Below, in pieces: positions 12,763 through 23,700 of a DNA stretch of 64,000 bases. Under the pieces are notes generated by a model. That model ran no database searches, was not told where the DNA came from, and saw only the letters and a program-made list of their open reading frames with translations. The first letter of the stretch is position 1, and every line of letters begins with the position of its first letter. The position numbers and the translations under genes are program-made. This stretch comes from Marisa cornuarietis (lineage: Eukaryota > Mollusca > Gastropoda > Architaenioglossa > Ampullariidae). The stretch is from assembly GCA_004794655.1 (NCBI GenBank), contig SMMW01000555.1, forward strand, positions 8,205,001 to 8,269,000, in the 5' to 3' direction.

Positions 12763-13674
12763 CTGTTTGAACTGTTCCTCAAACGTCCAGTGGTGGGATC
12801 GGCCCTCACTTCCGGGTTCTGGTGACGACTGTAGGCTGCTCGGTGGCTGGGGTGTTTGTGCCAGGGGGCGAGGGTAACGCTCCGGGGGCGTGCCTCCGGA
12901 CTGCAAGAAAGGTCCGTGGGTCGGGAGGACTCCCGCCGCCCTTAGCGGATGGATGTCCAGTTTGAGGTCCCTGGGGGAAAACTGGCCCAGATGACCGAGT
13001 CCTGCTGCATGGCTGAGGGCAGCCAGCTGCGCAGCATGCACATGCGCCCGGAGGTCCTGCGGGGCAGTGTGCTTCCCAAAGCCATGACTGCTGCTGCCAG
13101 TGTTAGTGGAGTTGTTACCATTGCTGTTATTGCAGTTATTGCTGTTGTTGCTGCTGTTGCTGTTGCCGCTGCCGGCAGACCCAGGACCGTGTCCCCTGCC
13201 ATTCACACCGCCAGCGCTGGGGTTGTTGTTGTTGGGGGTGGTGGTGGGGATTCCGCCTGCACTCCCACCAGCGTCACCCCCGTTGGCACTGCCAACACTG
13301 CCATTGCTGCCAACACCACTACCACCAACACCACTGCCACCACCACTCACCCCACCACCGCCGTCGCCCCCACCGTCCAGCTTCGCTCGCTGCTGCATGC
13401 GTTCCTGCGCCAGGTGCAGCTCTTTTTCTCGCAGCCGCAGCTCCTCTTGGTGCCTGGCCAGCGCTTCCTCGTGCGCCTTGAGCTCACGCTCGATCTCCTC
13501 CCGCTCCTCCCGTTCCTGCTGTTTGAGCTTTTCATACAGCTCCCGGTCCGCGGGGTCCAGCTTGTCCGCGCTCAGCTCCCCGTCAGCCGTGTCGCTGAAG
13601 GCGTCCGACTCGACATCCGAGTCGTTCATGCTGACTCCGCCGTTCAAGTCCACTTCCGTCGCCTGTATCGGCAT
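12763..13674 (-). CDS. ARID3: ARID3/dead ringer/BRIGHT-like transcription factor, first coding exon
   Basis: This exon encodes residues 1-304 of an ARID3-family AT-rich DNA-binding transcription factor (nuclear). Visible in order: an acidic Ser/Asp segment (residues 17-40); a highly charged Glu/Arg-rich helix likely to form a coiled coil (42-98); a Gly/Ser/Asn/Thr-rich linker (101-197) coded by GGN and AAC/AGC repeats; a conserved-looking patch AAQLAALSHAAGLGHLGQF (214-232); Pro-rich sequence (262-290); and WTFEEQFKQ (296-304). In known ARID3 proteins the phrase EEQFKQ is followed directly by the extended ARID domain, so the family call rests mainly on that junction, with the Ala/Leu patch as support. 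The CAG codon ending at 12763 is followed on the minus strand by GTACAG, a splice donor; 912 bases make 304 codons, phase 0. An in-frame stop lies 12 codons upstream (13711-13713), supporting this Met if the 5' UTR is unspliced there. The frame reads on to 12511, but that extension is intronic. The ARID and REKLES domains are outside the window. Confidence 0.86.
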
Positions 13675-15144
13675 AGTGTGGAGAAACAGAGAGAAAGAAA
13701 CAAACCCAAGTCAGAGGCAGATTCTTTTGATTTCACCAACCGCAGGCTGGCACAGCAATTGCAACTAGTCTTTTTTGCCCTTTCCCCCAAACCTCCTTTT
13801 CGCGCTTACTTCCGCTTATTCGGCAAATCTGGGACAGTCCGCTCTAGCTAGCTCCTCGACGGAGACCTGCTGACTCTCCCCCACCCCACGCCAAACACAC
13901 GCACACACCCTCTCCCCGGAGCAATACAGGCGAGGAAGGTGGAAGGTGGGAGGAAGCGTGCGCCAGCGTGTTGAGGCGTTAGAGCGAGTTCTAAAATGGG
14001 GAGGAGAGAGCTAACCACCCTTACCCATCCCCATCGTCGGCGTACCCAAAGAAATGACCACTCCCTATTGGTTAGAAGGACACGTTCCACAGTTTGGGCA
14101 ACGAGCGGTCTTTCTCCCTTTTGCGATATTTGCAAACACGATACTCCTCACACTTTACTGAGTTGTATTTTTCCGATACCTCTTACAGCTCGGAAGGATT
14201 TTTTCAACATTTTACTTCCATAACTTTACCCACTAGATTAAAATTTAATTGGGCGTCATTTCCAAAGAAGAAACAAACAAAACGAAAAAGACAAAGATTG
14301 CTGTAAAAAAAAAAAGTCTTCTGTAAAAACAGATCATCATCATCATTGGCAGAAAGCAGTCTGTCGAGCTTACAATCTGCTGTCTCTGTTGAGATATTCA
14401 CAGACAGCAGCAGTAGAAATCAGGGAGGGTGACTATGGGGAAGTTGGTTGGGGGAGGGGGGGTGACGAGAAAGAATAGCGAGGAGCTTAAGTTAATTATG
14501 GTCTTCACAAGGGAGTGTAATTACTGCAAGGCTGGCGATGAGGAAAGAATGATATGAGACAAAAAAAAGCTGCTTCGCCAATAAAACTCGGCAAAAATTA
14601 CTATCTTGTGCCTAGACGGTTGACAGCGTCGATGATATAACAGGAAAAAAGGCTAGCCAAGAAGTAATGGTAGGGGGCTCCCCATGTCCCCAAATTAAAA
14701 CAAAGAAAAAGAAAAATCACTAAAACCAAGCTGCCTCACACGTTGTATCAAGTTTAGCCCGAGCTTTGTGTCACTCACCCATGCAACAGGTTATGGAAGA
14801 AAGTGCTTCAAAGCAACGAACTGAATATTCACACATGAAATAAAAATAAATAAACACTAAAAATAATAACCTGTTTCATACTTCTTAAACCTGCAGAAAA
14901 AGCGTAACGTACAGTATAAATTTGTATAGAACAGGTGAAACCGTACACGAGTAGTAAGTCTAAGGAAACAGCACACAGGTAGCTCTCAGTACTTTGTAGC
15001 ATACAATGTGAGTGAGTTCTTAATTTACTGTTACTCGCTTCAGAACTTTCGCAGTAAAATTTAGGTTCCGTCCATTAAGTCTATATTTAAAGAAGAAAAG
15101 GAAAATCTATCTTAGATAGTGGTACTTTGTTAAGCCCTGTTTGA

Positions 15145-15534
15145 GAAGCAATTAAGCAGAATCAGCCTGAGAAACGGAACAAAACCTACACAACACAACA
15201 AACAAGACAAGAAAAAGTAGAAGATGGAGTAATTATTAGATGCTACTTGTCTTTCTTGCTGCTGTTGTTGCTACAGCTAGTACTACATCTAGGTCTACCG
15301 CTTGCTGCTGCTAATAGTTACCTACCTCCAGCGCGACTACCACCAAGAAAAGGAAGAAGGCTAGGACCTATAATAGTCTGGGATCTTCGCGGACTATGCT
15401 ACAGAACGGGACAACAAAATCCTGACCGTGTAGGTACTTTTGTTGATGGTGGTATACATTGTGTGTTACTTCAAGTACCCGAGACTTTGCACGTTTCGAG
15501 TAGCTTGCATTTGCATTTTTGCACATACTCTTAA
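15145..15534 (+). other. Unassigned open frame with hydrophobic leader-like segment
   Basis: A frame open for 130 codons between stops. It has no ATG, so it would have to be an exon of a spliced transcript or non-coding. Translated, it has a Leu-rich hydrophobic block (from TTG at 15247, roughly LSFLLLLLLQLVLHLGL), then AAANS, a Pro-rich stretch with basic clusters (PPRKGRR), and two Cys further on, ending at TAA 15532. This outline resembles a secreted peptide precursor, but Leu runs also arise from the CTG/TTG-rich DNA here. An ATG at 15240 in another frame gives only 24 codons, also leader-like. The segment is rich in CTA/TAG/TAC words. I do not recognise a homologue. Confidence 0.2.
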
Positions 15535-15966
15535 TCTAGAGTTAACTTGTGTCAGGAAGCAATGATCAACGCAGAGCAACCAGTGGGGTGGATGGGCGGC
15601 GCGGGTGCACGCTTGGTTCCCGCTGAGTTAAAAAAAAAATGCCCAGCGTCATGCACAGTGTCGCCGTGAAAGCGATGAATGTGTTAATTAGAAGTTATAA
15701 TAATTAAAACGCTATCGAGAAAGCCTCAAACGCTGTTTAGGCGTTTGCATTTTTTGTTTGCTTCTTTTGAAAGAAAGAAAGCCTTTTAACGACAGAGATG
15801 GCGATAGTGTCTTAAATATGACAGAAAATAATATCAAAGTAAATCTAGTAGATGAATGCAAATGGAATATACGAAAGGTGTAGTTATTTTGCAAGAAATA
15901 GGCCTACATGTTCATGGACGCGACCAAACTATTCATTAAACTGATGAAAACTGACACGATACTGGC

Positions 15967-16012
15967 AGATGATGATGATGAGGAGGAGGAGGAGGATAAT
16001 GATAATAATAGA
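15967..16012. repeat. (GAT)n(GAG)n(ATA)n compound trinucleotide repeat
   Basis: Four GAT units, five GAG/AGG units and several ATA units in succession, all non-coding. Confidence 0.85.
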
Positions 16013-17439
16013 CAATTTGAAGAGAACAGAAAACTTGTCACTTTTTCAAACAGGTCGTCTCCAGCCCAAGCAAAGTAATAACGCGGAACATTATTACAGT
16101 TCAGGTTACTAAAACTTTTATCGGCTTATTGTTCTACACTGAAGCCCAAAAATTCATTACGGTATAGTGGAATGATTAGTTTTGGTAATTATGGGAACAA
16201 ATGGTTCTCACTGCGAACGCATGGAAACTTTTGTTTTACTGAGTCACAAGTGAGCTTCAGGCTCAAGCCAAATGTGAAACAAAATGCCAGAAAACGTGCC
16301 CAATTTTTAAAATGATTTTTCAGGTGTTCTCAAGACAACAAGGAGTTGGCTGAACTCTAACTCACTCAGCTGGCACCTAGGACAATATATGTCTCGAGCG
16401 ATGCAGCGAAAATAAAGCATCGTGAGCCCGAAACGACAACCAATTAAGTCTGTGCTGCCGAGGTGTACTCCCTTAAAATGATTACTTCCCTGCCAATTTC
16501 GTGATCTTAGAATGACTAAAATAAGTGCATATAGTTCAGCCACCTTTTATTTAAGGTAAGTAAAAGAGTGAAAAAATGAAAGAAACCTGAATGCCTTTCT
16601 ATCGTCAGCCTTCATAAGCCTCTCGAGTCTCCTTTGCGATTAACTGTTCACCCACTCCCCCCTTGTCTGTTTTCGTTTCTTTTGCTACCCAATCAACACC
16701 AGTAAGAGAAAAATAAATAAAGAAGAAAACGAAAAGCTCACAAATAAGGGATGTCTTTCTATTTGCTTCGATTATATCTAGAACTATCTTCATAGAAAGA
16801 TACATTTTCATTCAAAAAGACTAGTGCTGATCAGAACGAAACGTTCACTCATTAACTTTACCTCCCTAAAGCGTAGCTGCTGAAAATATCAACAAACTTC
16901 GCAGCACAAATATTGGAATGAAAATAAAACAATAATTATGATCATAAATATAACAAAACTGATGAAACTTTAACTTCAACTAAATTGTGGCAAAACCCGA
17001 AAGTGATCTTTAAAATGTAATACATAAGGTAAATCATATTCTGATTGAATATACAAAATTGTAAAGTGTGTATTAACAACATCAACAATGTCAACTACAT
17101 AAACCTTCAAAGGCAACTATCCTGCGCAGCAGTGTTACGGCGAGCTTGAAGTAGCGTTTGCCACCCGAAACCCCCGTCCCAATCTTGCGCTACTCTATTC
17201 CATTCATAGTAGCAGACGATGCTTTTGATCCGAAGTGTCCATAGTGTTTCTTGAACTGACTTACCAGCGCTTCGTCTATGCTGTTTTCATTTTGTTCCAT
17301 GCTGGATTCAACTCAGGAAGTATCCACGGAGGTCTTCACGCTATCAGTTGCTGCCTTTCACCTCAGTGATAAACTTTTGTAACACGGTGCGATTTTTGGT
17401 AGCACTCTTTATCAAATAATCCCCATCGCGCATGGAGAG

Positions 17440-17679
17440 CCACATGATTCGACAAAATTAATTTATGCAGAGAGTCACGTGACCTACCACTCGCCGCTTC
17501 ACTCGCGTGCAATCACAACGCGTTGCGGGCTGGTTAAAGCGATTACTGCAGGCGTTCTTCTCTCTACAAGTCTCTTTCGGCTAACTTATCCGACCTTTTT
17601 GTTCTTTTTCCTTCTGTTTATTGACTATCTAGAAGACAGCTGAATACGAAACTAACGCTTTCGTTGTCGTCTTCCGAAA
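17440..17679 (+). promoter_or_regulatory. Candidate UTP15 promoter and 5' UTR with CACGTG E-box
   Basis: The palindrome GTCACGTGAC lies at 17474-17483, about 200 bases before the UTP15 start codon. CACGTG is the Myc/Max-type E-box, and ribosome-biogenesis genes are established Myc targets in animals. Between it and the ATG are long pyrimidine-rich runs (about 17555-17582 and 17600-17620), as in TOP-like leaders of translation-machinery genes, though the transcription start is not known. An in-frame TAA at 17653-17655 closes the UTP15 frame upstream of its ATG. No TATA box is evident. Confidence 0.45.
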
Positions 17680-17772
17680 ATGGCGACTGCGTTCAAGAAG
17701 ACGCCTGTGGTAAACCCATTAACGTTTGGTGAGAAAAGCACGCCTGATGCACTTTATTGGAAAAGTTTAGAC
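17680..17772 (+). CDS. UTP15: UTP15 exon 1 (coding)
   Basis: Codons 1-31, [10 protein letters not shown] through YWKSLD. Donor GAC|GTGAGT. The phrase [14 protein letters not shown] corresponds to the N-terminal signature of animal UTP15 proteins. Confidence 0.9.
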
Positions 17773-20700
17773 GTGAGTATTGGTGGGTCTACACCATTGT
17801 CATTACAATATAAAGAAATAGTAGCGCATAACAAGAAAATATGATGGGGTTGACTTAAACGCCAAACAACACGTGGTGATGTTTACGTTCTCACCGTCGT
17901 AGTTAAACCATATTGATTTCAGTGACTAACGATGTTCAATAAACTTAAGAATAGTCAACATTTAGTCACACAATAAATATTTTAACATATTTTCTCGTAA
18001 AAGGAATGCTGAATTGATAGTAAAGATGTGTTAATCTAAGTAAGATCCATGTAACATGGTCTAGCGAGAGTGGAGACAACAAGCACATATGAGTAAGAGT
18101 ACTGTAGTTGCCTCCCTTGTTTCTTTGCATTGCTCAACGTTTCCCGACAAATATGAATATATTATTTATGACACTTTTTGAGAAAGATTACAAAAAAGCA
18201 GTATTGTGGCCAGTTCATTATGTTTCCTACATGACAATGTTTTGTTTGCGGAGCATCGCTGATATTTTCACAAAGCTGTAAAGATTTTTTTTTAGGGACC
18301 GTATGTGGACATTAAAAACGTATCTTCAGCATTATGAACCTGTCAACTTGCTTTTAGTTGGCTATGGTATTTTTCTATTTTATTTCAGCCATACATTCAC
18401 TGTTGTACAGATGATTTATTCATATTGTTACTGAACTGCAAAATGTTCATGATTAAATTAACTAATCATCTGTGGAACAAATCTGACTTGCTGGGCCAGC
18501 AGTGGACAGCGCATTCAACTAGCAGGGGCCGAGATACGTAAATCATATGATGTTACATCATCTGCTTTGCCTGCTTAATACCTTAATCCTACCCTCAATT
18601 CTCTAAACCATAACCTTAAACTGTATAATAATAATTATGAATGCAAGATTTGGGTACAGCTTTCCATAACCACCACCTTCCTACAACTGAATCCTTCAAA
18701 TCTGCACTGAAAACGCACCTTGAGCATTACTCCTAACACAGTCCACACAATGCTAGTCCTTCTTACCCTCCCCCCTTCTGCTCTTGCTAATTTTCTACCC
18801 ATCTTTCTCTGCAGAATCACTATATTTTCTATGTTCTGTTAATTGGTGTCTTTTTGTGTTTTCCATCTTTGTTTTCTGTTTGTCGTCAGTACTGTCATTT
18901 ATTCTTACGCCCCTCGTGTTCTGTCCATTTAGTCCACGTCTCTTCCTTGTTTTAAGAACTAAGAGCATGCTCTCTATGCGTGTGAATATGAGCTATAAAA
19001 ATCTTCATTTATTATTATTATATAGGGGAGGATGCGATGGCCATAACAGAAATGGCTCACGACATTTGTCGTCTGCTCGCTCCACTCATCTGCCCAAATG
19101 TACCTAATAAACTAAACCTAACCCTAACCCCAAACCTCTGACAAAATAACAGACCGGCCTATGACGTCACGTGCCCCCCCCCCCATATCAAAGTTCTGCC
19201 AAGATTTGTATTGTGCAAACTCACACTCTTAAGAAGCATGCTCGTAGCACTTAAAAACAAGAACAAGACATGGACAACATACGAGGGAAAGAAGAACAAA
19301 CAAATACTATATGAACAATGGAAGGATAAAAAACAGTAATGATGACAAAATATAAATGCAGAAAACGCAAAGAGGAACCAAGTAACAAGGATGTCATTCA
19401 TTTATATACCGCCACCCAGTAGTTTCTTTTAAATTTCAAAACCTGTCTTTACAGTGATTGAATTGTATACTGCTGGCTTTGGTAAGTGGAATTTGTTCCT
19501 CATCAGTAAAGGATCATAAGTGTCTTTTTTTAAATGGTGCTAAAAGATTGTTGCAGCTTATTATTGGAAATTCTCTTTAATGACTACAGTCTACAAGACT
19601 GTAGTGATCTGCCTCCTAATTAACTAGACATCAGATTGGTTCCTATATCAAGACTAAAAGTAAAAACCTAGAGCAGAAAATCCTTTGCTTTCTGGTCAGA
19701 AGTGTGAAACATCGCTAATTGATAGTCACAGATATGCATAACAACTCTAAATTCTAAAAGTAAAATTCCTTTGCACAGAACAGATGAATTTAAAACTTAT
19801 TGTGGTTTAGCATAACTCTTTGGACATTTTTATTTGTTTCAGTTATTTTTATGAAATTGCCTTTGAAAAACTGATATCACTCTTTTTGTAACTTTCAGAT
19901 TCCAATAACAAAAAAGGAATATGGAGCTATCACCAGTATTGACTTCTCATCAGTCTCACCATACTGCTATGCTGTCACCAACTCAACTAGAGTAAGAAGA
20001 GCATTTTTGTCTCTAGTTAAGATAAAGATGTGTGTATGGTTTAATAATTACTAAGAATAATACAAATAGAAATAAGAATCTTCAGTGAGTCTTGATCAGG
20101 TATGACTTACATTTTTGTGAGTTATGCTGATTTTGATATTTTCTTTTTGGAGATTTTTAATGTTACAAATGTCCTTCCCTTTCCCAACTCTTAGCTTTTA
20201 ACCCAGAATTAGCCTGCCTCTCTGTCAGTGATGCATCCTGTGTACTTGAAGTTTAACATGGTATACTGTTTCAGTGTTTGTCTCTTTATTTTTATGTTCT
20301 AGCCATACAGTGCTCCACATCTTGCATATATTAGGGAGTGCATCTACTCTCTAAAAGTGGCACTTAAAGTATAATGTCCCAGTGAATATGATGTGTGATT
20401 AGTTGCAGATGTTAACAGCCAGAGCAAGGGTTTTGGGAGGGGTTAGAGGGGTGTTTTGACTTTTTGTGAACAGCCACCTGAACAGAACTCGCTCAGACAT
20501 CAGCTATTCTGTTGATGTTTCACCGATTACAGTTAAAGGGGAGCAAAAGTTCTTTCATTAGATTTGTGAATGGGTTTTTTAAAACCAGCACAGGATGCAG
20601 AAGTGTGCTGCTTCAGTATTTTCAGCAAAGTGCACATTTTAACTTTAAATAAACAGATTTAACTAATGGTCAGATTAAAAAAACTGTGTATAGTGTGATG

Positions 20701-23700
20701 GGTATATCAAGTTTTGGACTATATTTTTATCACCTGGTTGGTCATTCATCTGATTGTTGTAAGGCACTAACGCCAGTAGATGGATCCATAGTAATCAAAG
20801 CAGTAATTTCATCCTGAAATGGTTGGTCATTTATCTGATTATCGTAAGACACTAACGCCAGTAGATGGATCCATAATAAAGCAGTAACTTCATCCTGAAA
20901 TAGATACAATTTGTTATGTTAGCTTGAAAATTGCTGTAATAACTTACTAGATTTTATTTAGGTTATTTCGTGTGTGTGCGTGCATGCATGCTTGTGTGTG
21001 CGTTAGATTTATTTTTAATGCCCTATATTTTGCAATGTGTCATATTTGTTACAAATACAAAGAATACTGTAAAATTATGTCCCAGCATTTTTCCTTCAAT
21101 AGAGAACAACACTGAAGTTTAAGTAAATGAGTACTTGAACCAAGAGAGAGAGAAAGTATGAAGATAAAAAAAACAATGCTGATTATTTTTTTTAAAGATG
21201 AAGTAGGTTTTTTTCTGTAAAGTTTTTCACCAATTACCAGATTCATTATGATGTACTAATCCTCAAAATCTGCATGAATAACTTCCATCTGATAGGGAAA
21301 TTGTGCATTTTTAAGATTAACATATCCATACATTTCAGTGGTGATATAATTTTAAGATATTTTTGTGCTCACCTTTGTGGAATGGAGAAGAGTTGCTTAG
21401 CTAGAAGAGGGGGCACCCAGTAAGGTAATGGTTAAGACACTTGCATGTTGCCAACAGAGGACCTGGGTTCAATTCTCTTGACAACAATATTGCATGTTAT
21501 GTTGCGTGCATCCATGTCTTTTTTTGGGGGGGGGGGTGTAAAGCGCTATGAGCCTGTTCATAGGACCGGGATATGGCGCTGTACAAATCCACTTTATTAT
21601 TATTATTAATTCTCAGGACATCTGTTCGCAGGGCTGGCCATGGAGGGGGGGTCCTTCCCTCTCCCCTAATAGTGAAATCACCTCTATGTGCAAGCACTTT
21701 CCCACCAAAGCTACCAGTCAGCTATTTACTTAGAGATTGAAAATAAATAATTTGTAAATATTTAAATATAGTTCTTTAAAACAATATCTTCTACTCTGGT
21801 GTCTTCGACACCACACAGGGCAGGATATTTACAAGTGCATTTACAAGGTTCTGTTCCACACTTCCAAGAACAGTATATTTATTAAAAGTTGAAGTGTGTG
21901 CATCCATACTAATCATACATCATCCTGAAATAGATACTATTTGTTATGTTAGCTTGAAAATCATATATCTTTTGACGCATAAAATAATGGTGTATCCATT
22001 GATTCTCAAAAGTTTATCCTGACACTTGAGCATTATTAAATGGGTATAAACATATAGGATTTGTTTAAATATTAGACAAAGCAGTGTTAGGATGAAGGAA
22101 TGTGTGTTAGGAAAAAAGCAAGTAATAATAATAATTTATAGAGCGCCTTACCCCACCAACAAGGTTGCTTACCTGCAAAAGTCCTATAAGCGCACACTTG
22201 GCATCAAATGTATCTTACTAATTCATTCACCATCATTTAAATCATAGCTACTCTTACTCTCTCCCTCATGCATCCACGTTAGAGAGAATTAGAAATAGTT
22301 GTATATACAGATAGGTATGTAATGCTGTGACTGTGTGTATAAAAGATAAGTGAAAAGTAAGGATATAAAACAACCTAAAACAGGCTTCTTCATACTGTAT
22401 GCTTATGGCCCATTCTGTTTATAGGTGTGCAAATGTGCTGGCCAGAAATTTGCTTCTGTATACAGTATTATATACTACATCATTAATGAAATAACTAGTT
22501 ATGTATTATGAATGCTCCTAGCAGGAAACAAATATGCCTGGAACTGGGAGAAGAAGGAACTTTCATTTCATAGAAAAGTTGTCTTCAGATAAACAACTTT
22601 TTTATTTTTCACATTTGTAGGCATGTGGTTTGCCTTTTGTTGGTATCGATGAATAAATAATAATGGTTAGGTATAGTGCAGATCTTTTTGAAAAATCCAG
22701 TTAGGAGCAGAGTTGCTTATATCTTGTGGAAGGAAACAGAATAGCATCATCTTGATTTCATTTGAGTGAAGAGATTCTTTTTCATAATCCAGTTAACTAG
22801 GAATAAATTGAAGTACATGTATACCTTTATATGCTTTTGTGGGTAGGAAGGTGACAAGGCACAATCTAAAGGCTCTGTTTTTTTGTTTTTTGTTTAAATT
22901 CTACATTCACTCACTCAAGCAACATATGTGCAAGGGCACACATGCGCTCACACGTCATTAAGACCTCTGCAAAAAGATTCTTCTTCAGGTACACAGTTCT
23001 GTAATGTGTGTGGTCACACGCTGCCAGATTTTGCTAAATTTTTTCTCAGGTGTGCACATTCTTATTCACTTAACTGATTTTTATCATTCTCTCAGTGCCA
23101 ATCTCATTACAAGTTTCAAGAATTATAAAAATAGCGTGTTTTTGTTATGCAGAACAGGAATGCTTTTCTGGTTGTCGTGGAGATGCAAGAATGTGCTGCT
23201 GAGAAGTACACTTGACGAATTGTGAACTGCATTAGAATAGGGTGAATCTAGGTACAACAGTTTTAGAACAAAGACGTACTACAGTAATAATATAATAATA
23301 ATAATAATAGTGAAGATTTTTATAGCGCATATTCACACTCATAGAGAGCATGCTCTTAGCGCTTAAAACGAGGAAGAGACGTGGACTAAGTAGACACAGA
23401 ACAAAGGGGACGAAAGAAAACGACAGTACTGACGAAACAGAAAACATTAAAAGGCATCAAGTAACAGGAACAGAAAATATAGTGATTCTGCGAGAAAGAT
23501 GGGTAAAGTAGCAAGAGGGAAGGGGGCGGGGTTAAGAAGGACGAGCATTGTGCGGACTGTGTTAGGAGAAATGCTTAAGGAAGAGGTGCGTTTTCAGTGC
23601 AGATTTGAAAGATTCAGTTGTAGGAAGGTGGCGGATATGGAAAGGAAGAGAGTTCCATTGTTTTGCAGCACAGTAGCCAAAAGTCCTGTGACCATATGTT

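Larger units (their letters stand above)
13675..17439. other. Intergenic region between divergent ARID3 and UTP15
   Basis: About 4 kb separates the two start codons. It should hold the ARID3 promoter and 5' UTR on the minus strand, but I see no convincing TATA box or exon there. Content is AT-rich with A-runs and a G-rich tract (about 14440-14465). An open frame at 15145-15534 and a GAT/GAG repeat at 15967-16012 are listed separately. No known gene is recognised. Confidence 0.5.

Noticed and set aside
12949..13851. Long plus-strand frames opposite the ARID3 exon (222-300 codons)
   Set aside because: They are shadows of the GC-rich repetitive coding sequence on the minus strand; Ala/Val and Leu/Pro runs are antisense of Gly/Asn/Ser/Glu codons.
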